A DNA stretch of 64,000 nucleotides. It comes from Paracoccus sanguinis (GTDB lineage Bacteria; Pseudomonadota; Alphaproteobacteria; Rhodobacterales; Rhodobacteraceae). The notes under the pieces are model-generated. The model saw nothing but the letters and a program-made list of their open reading frames with translations, made no database searches and had not been told where the DNA came from. The DNA is taken from assembly GCF_900106665.1 (NCBI RefSeq), contig NZ_FNNA01000002.1, forward strand, positions 372,001-436,000, given 5' to 3'. A program made the translations under genes and the position numbers. Below are positions 1-10,543 of the stretch, piece after piece. Each line of letters begins with the position of its first letter. Position 1 is the first letter of the stretch.

Positions 1-386
1 AGCTTCCGCAGCGTCGAAAGCGTCGCGTCGTTGGCGATGTAGGCCGACGAGAAGACCAGCGCCGATTCCTTGCCGTGCAGGTCGGCGAGCTCGGCCTCGA
101 GCCGCTTGTGATAGACCGTGGTGCCCGAGATGTTGCGCGTCCCGCCCGACCCGGCGCCGGTGGCGTCGAGCGCCTCGTGCATCGCGGCGAGCACGGCCGG
201 GTGCTGGCCCATGCCGAGGTAGTCGTTGCCGCACCAGACGGTGATCTCGGTCTCGGACCCGTCCGGGCGGGTCCAGACCGCCTGCGGATAGGCGCCCTTG
301 CGACGCTCGATGTCGATGAACGTGCGGTAGCGGCCTTCGTCATGCAGGCGTTGGATGGCCTGCTCGAGTGCGGCATCGTAGTTCAT
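1..386 (-). CDS. hemA: 5-aminolevulinate synthase (3' end missing)
   Basis: Condenses glycine and succinyl-CoA to 5-aminolevulinate, the first step of tetrapyrrole synthesis by the C4 (Shemin) pathway of Alphaproteobacteria. About 128 N-terminal residues are present, beginning MNYDAALEQAIQRLHDEGRY, and the gene runs off the window edge. The segments WCGNDYLGMGQHP, TGAGSGGTRNISGT and the ESALVFSSAYIAND stretch are the usual N-terminal signatures of this PLP enzyme. The ATG at 386 is the family start. The gene is divergent from the M20 peptidase, and the shared upstream region carries an FNR-type box at 447-460, in line with oxygen control of hemA known in Rhodobacter. Confidence 0.95.
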   Translation of the reverse strand, partial: MNYDAALEQAIQRLHDEGRYRTFIDIERRKGAYPQAVWTRPDGSETEITVWCGNDYLGMGQHPAVLAAMHEALDATGAGSGGTRNISGTTVYHKRLEAELADLHGKESALVFSSAYIANDATLSTLRK

Positions 387-446
387 CGCGGGCTCCCTTG
401 CGTCAGTAGCTGGGTCCGACCATGGTCCGGTCGGGCGAGCGAGACC

Positions 447-460
447 TTGATAAGGGTCAA
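447..460. promoter_or_regulatory. FnrL/FNR-type box upstream of hemA
   Basis: The sequence TTGATAAGGGTCAA matches the FNR consensus TTGAT-N4-ATCAA at 9 of 10 positions. It lies about 61 bp upstream of the hemA start codon, in the hemA/M20 divergent spacer. In Rhodobacter sphaeroides FnrL regulates hemA, so the site fits known biology. Occupancy here is inferred. Confidence 0.6.
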
Positions 461-547
461 AGCCCGTCAGGAACACCCGCATTTTCCCCGGTTGCGACAA
501 AAAGTCGTCATGGGAACCCGATGAAACTGCTCAGGAAAGGGATGCAG

Positions 548-1939
548 ATGGCCAACGATACACGCCTGGACGAGGTGCTTGCGGCGCTCGACGCGGGACA
601 GCCGGCGGCGCTGGACCGGCTCAAGACGTTCCTGCGCATCCCCTCGGTCTCGACCGATCCGGCCTATGCGCCCGAGGTGCGGCGCGCCGCCGGCTGGCTG
701 CGGGACGAGCTTGCGGCGCTGGGGTTTGCGGCCGAGGTGCGCGAGACGGCGGGCCACCCGGTGGTGGTGGCGCGGACCGCGCCGGACGGCTCGGGCGCGC
801 GGCGGCTGCTGTTTTACGGCCATTACGACGTGCAGCCGGTGGACCCGATCGGGCTCTGGACCCGCGACCCCTTCGATCCGGTGGTCGAGGACACGCCCGA
901 CGGCCCGGTGATCCGCGGCCGCGGCGCATCGGACGACAAGGGCCAGCTCATGACCTTCGTCGAGGCCTGCCGGGCCTGGAAAACCGCCCACGGCGCGCTG
1001 CCCGCCGGGCTGACGCTCCTTTTCGAGGGCGAGGAGGAGAGCGGCTCGCCGAACCTCATGCCCTTCCTTCAGGCCAATGCCGCCGAGTTCGCCACCGACC
1101 TCGCGCTGATCTGCGACACGGGGATGTATGCCGACGGCCGCCCCGCCATCACCACCCAGCTCCGCGGGCTGATGGGCGAGGAGATCGTCGTCCGCGCCGC
1201 CGACCGCGACCTGCACTCGGGGATGTTCGGCGGGCTGGCGGCGAATCCGATCCAGATCCTCGTCAACGCGCTGGCCGGGATCAAGGACGCCGACGGCCGG
1301 GTGACGCTGCCCGGCTTCTACGACGGCGTCGAGGAGCTGTCGAACCAGCTGCGCGCCGACTGGGACGACCTCGGCTTCGACGCGGGCGAGTATCTCTCGC
1401 GCGTCGGCCTGCGCCACCCGGTGGGCGAGACGGGGCGCACCGGGCTCGAGATGGTGTGGAACCGCCCGACGTTCGAGATCAACGGGATCAGCGGCGGCTA
1501 TGCCGGCGACGGGTTCAAGACCGTCCTGCCCGCCGAGGCCCGCGCCAAGGTCAGCTGCCGCCTCGTCGGCACCCAGGACCCCGAGGCGATCCGCGCCGCC
1601 TTGCAGGCCCATGTCCGCGCCCATGTCCCCGAGGATTGCAGCGTCGAGTTCCACCCCCACGGCAGCTCGCAGGCGAGCCGGATGGACGTCTCGGACCCCG
1701 CCTTCGCCGCCGCCCGCGCGGCGCTCAACGCCGAATGGGGGCGCGAGGCGGCGTTCATCGGCATGGGCGGCTCGATCCCCGTCGCGGGGGATTTCCAGCG
1801 GCTTCTCGACGTGGACGTGATGCTGATCGGCTTCGGCCGCGACAACGACCGCATCCATTCGCCGAACGAGAAATACAACCTCGAGAGCTTCGCCAAGGGC
1901 GCGCGCTCCTGGGCACGGATTCTCGCGGCGCTGCGGTGA
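548..1939 (+). CDS. M20 family dipeptidase/metallopeptidase
   Basis: Predicted cytoplasmic zinc exopeptidase of 463 residues, likely acting on dipeptides or N-acylated amino acids. The metal-binding YGHYDVQP motif (His92, Asp94) and the EGEEESGS motif near residue 162, which holds the general-base Glu, are both present. The dimerisation segment around DRDLHSGMFGG is also typical. The reading frame is open from 422, but the start MANDTRL at 548 is preferred: it follows the AGGAAAGGG ribosome site at 533-541, and the upstream extension has no family similarity. The physiological substrate cannot be read from sequence. It is divergent from hemA and convergent with carD. Confidence 0.88.
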   Translation: MANDTRLDEVLAALDAGQPAALDRLKTFLRIPSVSTDPAYAPEVRRAAGWLRDELAALGFAAEVRETAGHPVVVARTAPDGSGARRLLFYGHYDVQPVDPIGLWTRDPFDPVVEDTPDGPVIRGRGASDDKGQLMTFVEACRAWKTAHGALPAGLTLLFEGEEESGSPNLMPFLQANAAEFATDLALICDTGMYADGRPAITTQLRGLMGEEIVVRAADRDLHSGMFGGLAANPIQILVNALAGIKDADGRVTLPGFYDGVEELSNQLRADWDDLGFDAGEYLSRVGLRHPVGETGRTGLEMVWNRPTFEINGISGGYAGDGFKTVLPAEARAKVSCRLVGTQDPEAIRAALQAHVRAHVPEDCSVEFHPHGSSQASRMDVSDPAFAAARAALNAEWGREAAFIGMGGSIPVAGDFQRLLDVDVMLIGFGRDNDRIHSPNEKYNLESFAKGARSWARILAALR

Positions 1940-1991
1940 GGCGCTAAGGGCGCTTGGTGCACCAGTACCGACGAGCGGGCCGCCCGCCCGA

Positions 1992-2023
1992 GCCAAAGAA
2001 AAGGCCGCCCCACCCGGGCGGCC
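1992..2023 (-). terminator. Intrinsic terminator of carD
   Basis: On the minus strand, GGCCGCCC and GGGCGGCC form a perfect 8-bp stem (2003-2010 with 2016-2023) around a 5-nt loop, followed by TTTTCTTT. It lies 25 bp past the carD stop codon. Confidence 0.8.
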
Positions 2024-2047
2024 CCACCAACCTGCGTCAGGCGAAAC

Positions 2048-2557
2048 TCACGCTGCGCGCGCCGTCAGCACGTCGCCCACGCGGCGCTGCGCGCCGGCCT
2101 CGTCGATGCCGCTGACCGCCGCGACCTCGCGGGTCAGACGGTCGAGCGCGGCCTCGTAGAGCTGGCGCTCCGAGTAGGACTGCTCGCGCTGGTCGTCCGA
2201 GCGGTGCAGGTCGCGCACCACCTCGGCGATCGACAGCAGGTCGCCCGAGTTGATCTTCTGCTCATACTCCTGCGCCCGGCGCGACCACATCGCCCGCTTG
2301 ACCCGCGCCTTGCCCTTCAGCGTCTCGAGCGCCCGGTCCACGAGGTCCGGCGAGGCGAGCGAGCGCATCCCGATCTCGGTCGCGCGCGCGGTCGGCACGC
2401 GCAGGGTCATCTTGTCCTTCTCGAACGAGATCACGAACATCTCGAGCTTGAGTCCGGCCACTTCCTGCTCTTCGATGGACACGATGCGGCCGACGCCGTG
2501 GGCCGGATAGACCACGAAATCATCGGGGCGGAACTCGTTCTTCTTGCTCTTGGACAT
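2048..2557 (-). CDS. carD: CarD family transcriptional regulator
   Basis: RNA polymerase-binding global regulator of 169 residues. The N-terminal RNAP-interaction (Tudor-like) domain begins RPDDFVVYPAHGVGRIVSIE, and the C-terminal helical DNA-contacting domain includes RAMWSRRAQEYEQKINSGDL. In R. sphaeroides CarD activates the many promoters that lack the T at position -7, so it bears on other promoters in this window (see 53302-53330). The reading frame extends upstream to 2740, but MSKSKKNEF at 2557 follows an AAGGAAA ribosome site and matches family length. In many alphaproteobacteria carD sits beside fdxA; here 3.2 kb separates them. An intrinsic terminator-like hairpin lies in its leader (2591-2624). 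Confidence 0.93.
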   Translation of the reverse strand: MSKSKKNEFRPDDFVVYPAHGVGRIVSIEEQEVAGLKLEMFVISFEKDKMTLRVPTARATEIGMRSLASPDLVDRALETLKGKARVKRAMWSRRAQEYEQKINSGDLLSIAEVVRDLHRSDDQREQSYSERQLYEAALDRLTREVAAVSGIDEAGAQRRVGDVLTARAA

Positions 2558-2590
2558 CAGGTTTCCTTCCAGTGGCGCGGCTTCGGGCGC

Positions 2591-2624
2591 AAAAAACCTC
2601 GGGCGGGCTCTTGCCCCCCTGAGG
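2591..2624 (-). terminator. Intrinsic terminator in the carD leader
   Basis: Read on the minus strand: stem CCTC/GAGG, then GGG/CCC, then GGGC/GCCC, with two single-base bulges and a 4-nt loop, followed directly by six T residues (2591-2596). The T-run ends 34 bp before the carD ATG. It may simply end the upstream ccdA-soxW-like transcript. Because there is little room for a carD promoter between it and the start codon, it may instead act as an attenuator in carD mRNA. Confidence 0.65.
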
Positions 2625-2733
2625 TCCGTGTGGTCTTTGGCGATACCAGTCGGGCAGACGACCAGCGTGACAGTCACGACCGCCCAGCGACCATATGGAC
2701 CCGGCGCGGTCTTATGTGACAACCTTGTATCAC

Positions 2734-2762
2734 GAATCACCCCTCGAAAGAAGGGGTAATTC
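2734..2762. terminator. Hairpin downstream of the SoxW-like gene
   Basis: ACCCCT (2739-2744) and AGGGGT (2752-2757) pair around a 7-nt loop, and the stem extends by GAAT/ATTC after one mismatch. It lies 32 bp past the stop of the thioredoxin gene at 2795. There is no T-run on the minus strand, so it may stabilise the mRNA end rather than terminate transcription. Confidence 0.4.
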
Positions 2763-2794
2763 TGTGTGGCCCGCCTCCGACGTTGGTCGGACGG

Positions 2795-3349
2795 CTATTT
2801 CCGCAGCACCTCGGGCAGCGTCCGCCCCGTCCCGGGCCCGCCCGCCACCGCCCAGTCGAGCAGCGCGAGCATCCGGTCGGCGTCCAGCACCCCCGGCACC
2901 ACCGCCATCGCGGCGCGGGGGGCACTGACCCCCTCGGGGATCGTCGCGGGCATGAGCAGCAGCGTCGGCGTCACCGTCACGCCCCACTTGCCGGCCATGC
3001 GCTTCTCGCTCAGCACCTCGCCGTCGCTGTCGGTCACGTCGGTGCCGCCGAAGAGGTCGGTCTGAACCACGTCGAAGCGCTCGCGGATCAGCCGGTCGAT
3101 GCGCGGATCCGTCAGCACCGTCTCGTGCATCTCGGCGCAGTAGATGCAGCCCCGCTGCTCGACCAGCAGCATGAGCACCCGGCCCGCGGCGGCGGCCTCG
3201 GCCGCGTCCTCGCGCACGTCCCTGAAACTGTCCTTGAGCCAGTCGGGCTTGTGCAGCCCGTCGTCGCCCACCGGCACGCCGCCCGACAGCGCCGCGCCCG
3301 CCATCACTCCCCACGCCGCCAGCGCGGCCACCATCGCCTTGCGTCTCAT
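2795..3349 (-). CDS. SoxW-like periplasmic thioredoxin
   Basis: Thioredoxin-fold protein of 184 residues with an N-terminal signal (MRRKAMVAALAAWGVMAGAA). The redox motif is CIYC in VEQRGCIYCAEMHETV, and the cis-Pro region is VTVTPTLLLM. This matches the SoxW family, which receives electrons from a CcdA-like membrane protein. The ATG at 3349 overlaps the stop of the ccdA-like gene (ATGA), so the two are translationally coupled. No sox catalytic genes (soxXYZABCD) are in the window, so the role in sulfur oxidation is open; general periplasmic thiol reduction is the alternative. Confidence 0.82.
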   Translation of the reverse strand: MRRKAMVAALAAWGVMAGAALSGGVPVGDDGLHKPDWLKDSFRDVREDAAEAAAAGRVLMLLVEQRGCIYCAEMHETVLTDPRIDRLIRERFDVVQTDLFGGTDVTDSDGEVLSEKRMAGKWGVTVTPTLLLMPATIPEGVSAPRAAMAVVPGVLDADRMLALLDWAVAGGPGTGRTLPEVLRK

Positions 3350-4083
3350 AGCGTCGTCGCACTCCAGTCGAAGTTGTCGACCATCAGCGCGGCGATGCGG
3401 TTCACGCTGTCCGTGGCGATCAGCACCGCGAACAGGATCAGCATCACCCCCATCACCTTCTCGACCCGCCCCATCAGCGCCCGGTGCCGCCCGACCCAGG
3501 CGAGGAACGGCCCCGCGAACATCGCGGCCACCACGAAGGGCAGCGTCATCGCCAGCCCGTAGACCAGAAGCAGCGCGCCGCCGCGCCAGACCTCGCCCAT
3601 CCCGGCCGCCACGAACAGGATCGCCGCCAGCGCCGGCCCCGCGCAGGGCGTCCAGCCGAAGCCGAAGGCGAGCCCCAGCACATAGGCGCCGACCAGCGAC
3701 GAGGGCTGCGCCGGCCCCTCGAGCCGCGCCTCGCGGTAGAGGAACGGCACCCGGATCACGCCGAGGAAATGCAGCCCGAAGACCAGCAGCACCCCGGCCG
3801 CGACCCAGCTGAGCTCGGTCCGGTAGCGCGACACCGCCGAGCCGAGCGCCGTCGCCCCCAGCCCCAGCAGCACGAAGATCGTCGTCACCCCCAGCGCAAA
3901 GGCCACCGCCCCTGCGACGAGCCTGCGCCGCGCGCCGGGGTTCAGCCCGCCGTCGGCGCGCAGCTCGCCCATCGAGACCCCGGCCAGATAGCACAGGTAG
4001 AACGGCACCATCGGCAGGATGCAGGGCGACAAGAACGACAGAAGCCCGGCGAGGATCGCGCCGCCATAGCTGATCTCGGGCAT
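3346..4083 (-). CDS. CcdA/SoxV-like thiol-disulfide transporter
   Basis: Inner-membrane protein of 245 residues with about six hydrophobic segments. It moves reducing equivalents from cytoplasmic thioredoxin to periplasmic thioredoxin-like partners. The paired-Cys helices characteristic of CcdA/DsbD are visible: LSFLSPCILPMVPFYLCYLAG near the N terminus and FGFGWTPCAGPALAAI mid-protein. The start MPEISYGG at 4083 follows an AGAGGGAG ribosome site; the open frame upstream to 4218 lacks similarity. It is coupled to the downstream SoxW-like gene and divergent from a SoxS-like gene, together resembling the soxS-V-W electron shuttle of sulfur oxidisers. Cytochrome c maturation is an alternative role. 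Confidence 0.88.
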   Translation of the reverse strand: MPEISYGGAILAGLLSFLSPCILPMVPFYLCYLAGVSMGELRADGGLNPGARRRLVAGAVAFALGVTTIFVLLGLGATALGSAVSRYRTELSWVAAGVLLVFGLHFLGVIRVPFLYREARLEGPAQPSSLVGAYVLGLAFGFGWTPCAGPALAAILFVAAGMGEVWRGGALLLVYGLAMTLPFVVAAMFAGPFLAWVGRHRALMGRVEKVMGVMLILFAVLIATDSVNRIAALMVDNFDWSATTL

Positions 4084-4155
4084 GGACCGCTCCCTCTGCC
4101 GGCTGTCCGGGGGCTGCCCGGCGCGGAGGCCGCGGACCCCGTGGGGGGTTGCGGC

Positions 4156-4184
4156 GTTGAAGTGACGCTGCGACAGATGGTCAA
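4156..4184 (-). promoter_or_regulatory. Possible promoter of the ccdA-soxW-like operon
   Basis: On the minus strand TTGACC (4184-4179) is followed after 17 bp by TTCAAC (4161-4156), about 70 bp upstream of the ccdA-like start. The -10 element matches TATAAT at only three positions and lacks the final T. Confidence 0.35.
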
Positions 4185-4205
4185 GACAGTCAACGAGGTT
4201 GGAAT

Positions 4206-4685
4206 ATGTTCCCTCCACGTCTGCCCCGCCACACCCGCCTCGGCGCCGCGCTCGGCCTCGTGCTGGCGGTGCAGCCGCTCGCCGCGGCCGCCGAGCGCAG
4301 CCTGCTGATGTTCCAGCGGGACGGGTGCAGCTACTGCAAGCGCTGGGACGCCGAGATCGCCCCCGCCTATCCCCGCACCGCCGAGGGGCAGGCCGCCCCG
4401 CTGGTGCGCCTCGACATCCACGACCCGCTGCCCGAGGGGGTGACGCTCACCGGCCGCGCCCCGGTCTTCACCCCCACCTTCGTGCTGACCGACGCGGGCA
4501 CCGAGGTCGGGCGGATCGAGGGCTACGCGGGCGACGAGTTCTTCTGGGTCATGCTCGCGCAGATGCTGACCCGGACCGGCTGGGACCCCGCCACGCCCGC
4601 GCGCCCGGTCGAGGCCGTCCCGCCCGACGCCGCCGCGCCGCAGGGCACCCCTGCCGCGCCCGCCCCCGCCGCCGACCCGACGTGA
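4206..4685 (+). CDS. SoxS-like periplasmic thioredoxin
   Basis: Protein of 159 residues with an N-terminal signal (TRLGAALGLVLAVQPLAAAAE) and a CxxC motif in FQRDGCSYCKRWDAEI. The thioredoxin-like cis-Pro stretch is PVFTPTFVLT, and GRIEGYAGDEFFWVMLAQML follows near residues 100-120. This arrangement is typical of SoxS proteins, which in Paracoccus keep Sox thiol carriers active. The C-terminal 25 residues are Ala/Pro-rich and probably disordered. It is divergent from the CcdA-like and SoxW-like genes, so the three form one redox module. Confidence 0.8.
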   Translation: MFPPRLPRHTRLGAALGLVLAVQPLAAAAERSLLMFQRDGCSYCKRWDAEIAPAYPRTAEGQAAPLVRLDIHDPLPEGVTLTGRAPVFTPTFVLTDAGTEVGRIEGYAGDEFFWVMLAQMLTRTGWDPATPARPVEAVPPDAAAPQGTPAAPAPAADPT

Positions 4686-4711
4686 GACCCCAACCCGAAA
4701 GGACCGACGCC

Positions 4712-5185
4712 ATGACCCGCCTGCCCTTTGCCCGCCTGCCCCTCCGCCCCGCGCTGGTCGCGGCCCTCGCCGCGCTGGCCACCCCCGCGCTGGCGCAGGA
4801 GGCCGCCTATACCAAGACCGTCGAGGTCCCCTTCGACGACGCGCAGTTCTCGGTCGAGCAGGCGATCACCAACGCCGGTCTGGTCATCGACGCGACCAGC
4901 AACGTGGGCGAGATGCTGGCCCGCACCAAGGCGGACGTGGGCGGCACCAAGGATCTCTACACCCACGCCGAGTCGTTCTCGTTCTGCTCGGCGGCGGTGT
5001 CGCGGCAGGTGATGGAGGCCGACATCGCCAACATCCAGTACTGCCCCTACAACATCTTCGTCTACGAGGCCGCCGACGCCCCCGGCAAGGTCGTGATCGG
5101 CCACCGCCACTACCCCGGCGAGTCGATGGCGCCCGTGAATGCGATGCTGAACGGGATCGTGGACGCCGCCGCTGCGGGGATGTGA
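4712..5185 (+). CDS. DUF302 domain protein, exported
   Basis: Protein of 157 residues with a clear signal peptide ending ATPALAQEA. A DUF302 domain spans roughly residues 35-150, with FDDAQFSVEQAITNAGLVID at its start and PYNIFVYEA in the core. Two Cys remain in the mature protein (FCSAAV and YCPYN). DUF302 proteins have no settled function, though they often occur near sulfur or thiol redox genes, which fits the neighbouring SoxS-like gene 26 bp upstream. The start at 4712 follows a GAAAGGA ribosome site. Its 3' end appears copied and decayed downstream (5186-5650). Confidence 0.85.
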   Translation: MTRLPFARLPLRPALVAALAALATPALAQEAAYTKTVEVPFDDAQFSVEQAITNAGLVIDATSNVGEMLARTKADVGGTKDLYTHAESFSFCSAAVSRQVMEADIANIQYCPYNIFVYEAADAPGKVVIGHRHYPGESMAPVNAMLNGIVDAAAAGM

Positions 5186-5650
5186 GGCGACGCGGTGCCG
5201 GGGATTGAGTCGGCGCAGGCGCTCGCCAGCCCGGCTCGGCACTCGGGCGAGTCGCTGAGATTTAAACGCGATGCTGATAGGGGTCGTATGCACCGCCACT
5301 TCACGGATATGAGGCCACCGGCTGCCGGCGAGCTCAGCGCCGACTCGAGACGGCCCGGCGCATCATCCGGCTAAGTTGATAGCCCGTGCAACGCGATGCT
5401 GGACGGGACCGGGGACGGCGACGCTCCGTGATCTGAGCCCACCCTTTTGCGTGGAAACGGGTCGGCGCGCACGCGCCCACGAGCGGCGAAGGATCCGGGC
5501 GCGGAGCGTCCCCCGTCAACGTCATGTTTGTGGACGCCGCCGTTGCCGCTTCGGGGATGTGCCTGGTGCTCGCGCTCCTCGGCCGAAGAAGCGACCCAGC
5601 ACGGCCCTCCACTAGGCTAAGCCGCCCGGCCGGACCGCGCGTCTCACACC
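5186..5650 (+). repeat. Decayed tandem copies of the DUF302 gene 3' end
   Basis: This gap holds no convincing gene. The segment around GCGATGCTGA at 5141 in the DUF302 gene recurs in degraded form at 5268, 5393 and (weaker) 5521, a period of about 125-128 bp. The first copy keeps GCGATGCTGA, then GGG-TCGT and a CCGCC-CT...TGAGGC tail aligned to the real stop region. The second keeps GCCCGTG, GCGATGCTG and GACGCT...TGAG. The third keeps GTGGACGCCGCCG and TCGGGGATGTG. The alignments were made by eye. The copies look like remnants of a tandem partial duplication. Confidence 0.5.
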
Positions 5651-5653
5651 CCA

Positions 5654-5712
5654 TCTCTCTTGACGAAAATATCCTCGGGGGTCCGGGGGCAGACAGCCCC
5701 CGGTCCGGCGGC
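5654..5712 (-). repeat. Dispersed intergenic repeat with GC hairpin
   Basis: Contains CTCTCTTGACG, then AAAATATCC, then CGGGGGTCCGGGGGC and AGCCCCCGGTCCGGC. The core is the reverse complement of the elements at 18291 and 47319, and it is close to the copy at 43759. The GGGGGC/GCCCCC arms form a hairpin just past the fdxA stop on the minus strand, so it may also end that transcript. Confidence 0.7.
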
Positions 5713-5732
5713 GCGCCCGGCGCGCCCGCCGA

Positions 5733-6071
5733 TCAGTCGCCCTCGCCGGGGTTCGGCGAAAAGTATTTCTCGAGCTTCCCGGCCACCCCGTCCATCGCCT
5801 CGTAACCCGGCATCGGGTCCTTCTTGCGGGTTATGACCGGCCATTGTTCCGAGTACTTGCGGTTGAACTCGACCCACGCCTCCATGTCCGGCTCGGTGTC
5901 CGGGCGGATCGCGTCGGCGGGGCACTCGGGCTCGCAGACGCCGCAGTCGATGCACTCGTCGGGATGGATGACGAGGGTGTTCTCGCCCTCGTAGAAGCAG
6001 TCCACCGGGCAGACCTCGACGCAATCCGTGTATTTGCACATGATGCAGTTGTCGGTCACGACATAGGTCAT
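5733..6071 (-). CDS. fdxA: Seven-iron ferredoxin FdxA
   Basis: Small electron carrier of 112 residues binding one [3Fe-4S] and one [4Fe-4S] cluster. The N-terminal Cys pattern [17 protein letters not shown] and the second set [16 protein letters not shown] match the Azotobacter FdI/FdxA class, including the long C-terminal tail ([15 protein letters not shown]) of the alphaproteobacterial members. Electron partners are not evident from the neighbourhood. It lies downstream of the S4 protein and helicase genes in the same direction, a common alphaproteobacterial order, and a GC hairpin in the repeat at 5654-5712 follows it. Confidence 0.94.
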   Translation of the reverse strand: MTYVVTDNCIMCKYTDCVEVCPVDCFYEGENTLVIHPDECIDCGVCEPECPADAIRPDTEPDMEAWVEFNRKYSEQWPVITRKKDPMPGYEAMDGVAGKLEKYFSPNPGEGD

Positions 6072-6213
6072 CGGTCACTCCTCGGAAGGCCAGTGTCGGA
6101 AGGCCAGTGCGGGGTTTCACCTAGACCTTCGCCGCGCCCGGTTCAATCCCGCTTCACCGCCCTGCCCCCCGCCCGAGGCCTCCGCCGTAGGCGCCGCGCG
6201 CGGTGTCGTGGCG

Positions 6214-6585
6214 TCAATCCTCGTCCTCGTCGGGCCAGGGCGCGCCCGGCGCCCCGTCCCCCGCAGGCGCATCGAGATCGTCGTAGAGCAGCCGCGCCTC
6301 GGCCGGCGGTCCGCGCCGTGCGCCGGGCGCCCGCATCCTGAGGCTGCGCACCCCACCCGGCACGGCGGCGGTCACAACGTCGCCGGGCCGCAGCTCCTGC
6401 CCCGGCTTGCGGCAGGGGACGCCGTTCACCCGGATGCCGCCCGCGGCGATCCGATCGGCGGCGAGGCTGCGCGTCTTGAACACCCGCGCGTGGCAGAGCC
6501 AACGGTCCAGCCGGATCGTCTCGACCAGCGCGGCGGGCGGGGCTGCCGCCAGTTCGCGCCGCGCCCGCTCGGCCCGGCGCGACAT
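6214..6585 (-). CDS. S4-domain RNA-binding protein (HslR-like)
   Basis: Protein of 123 residues. The S4 domain occupies about residues 22-70 (IRLDRWLCHARVFKTRSLAA, then GGIRVNGVPCRKPGQELRPGD). This resembles Hsp15/HslR, which binds stalled 50S subunits carrying nascent chains. The C terminus is acidic and proline-rich (PWPDEDED) and probably disordered. It lies 58 bp after the Suv3-like helicase gene on the same strand, so a joint RNA-related role is plausible. The specific RNA target cannot be deduced. Confidence 0.87.
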   Translation of the reverse strand: MSRRAERARRELAAAPPAALVETIRLDRWLCHARVFKTRSLAADRIAAGGIRVNGVPCRKPGQELRPGDVVTAAVPGGVRSLRMRAPGARRGPPAEARLLYDDLDAPAGDGAPGAPWPDEDED

Positions 6586-6643
6586 CAGCGGCCCCCCGCC
6601 CGGGACAAGGCCATGTCGAGAAGGAACGCGCCGCGGCCTGCCG

Positions 6644-9880
<3,237 letters not shown>

Positions 9881-9883
9881 GGG

Positions 9884-10489
9884 TCAGGCGTCCTGCCCCG
9901 CAGGCCCGGCCGAGACACGCGCAAGCCCGTCCATGGCATCCTCCTGATGCGGATTGATGGCGAGGCTCGCGGCAAAGGCCGCCCGGGCGCGGTCGCGGTC
10001 GCCCATCTCCTCATAGATCGTGCCGAGCAGCGTCAGCGCCGGCCAGTGCCGCGGCTCGGCGCGAAGCGCGTGGGCGAGGTCGTCGATTGCCGGCCCCGCC
10101 TGCCCAGCTAAATACATCGCCGCCCCGCGCGCCGCCCAGCCGGCGGCAAAGTCGGGGGCGTTCTCGACCAGCGCGGTCAGGTGGCCGATGGCGGTCACGG
10201 GCTCGCCCGCGTCCAGCGCCGCCTCGCCCCGCATCAGCAGGAAATCCAGCGCCGACGAGCCCGACTGCGACCACGCCCGCTCGATGTCGGCCTGCGCGCG
10301 CAGCCAGCCGTCCCCCTCGGGCTGGGCCAGCTCGGCAAAAAGCGCGTCCATGTCGGGGGTCGGGGCGGCGGGGATCGGTGCGGCGGGGGCCTCGTCCGCC
10401 GCCAGCGGCGCGACAGTCATGAAAATGCCCAGCATCAGCCCGAGGAGTGCCGTGGCGGCAGACTGGAACTGAAGGGGAAGCGCGCGCAT
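9884..10489 (-). CDS. TPR-repeat protein, exported
   Basis: Protein of about 201 residues with an N-terminal hydrophobic signal (TALLGLMLGIFMTVAPLAADE), suggesting a periplasmic location. About three tetratricopeptide repeats are visible in the second half (GEPVTAIGHLTALVENAPDF, then GQAGPAIDDLAHALRAEP, then GDRDRARAAFAASLAINP), which normally mediate protein contacts. The start MRALPLQF at 10489 is chosen; an upstream in-frame ATG at 10498 is possible. It ends 3 bp before the helicase start, so it is probably cotranscribed with it. No partner can be named. Confidence 0.8.
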   Translation of the reverse strand: MRALPLQFQSAATALLGLMLGIFMTVAPLAADEAPAAPIPAAPTPDMDALFAELAQPEGDGWLRAQADIERAWSQSGSSALDFLLMRGEAALDAGEPVTAIGHLTALVENAPDFAAGWAARGAAMYLAGQAGPAIDDLAHALRAEPRHWPALTLLGTIYEEMGDRDRARAAFAASLAINPHQEDAMDGLARVSAGPAGQDA

Positions 10490-10543
10490 ATGGACCATGT
10501 AAGCACATCCGCGCCGCGGCGCCAGATTTGAGGGAGTGAAGAG

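Noticed and set aside
422..547. Longer N terminus for the M20 peptidase
   Set aside because: The 42 extra codons lack family similarity, cover the FnrL box and precede a good ribosome site for 548.
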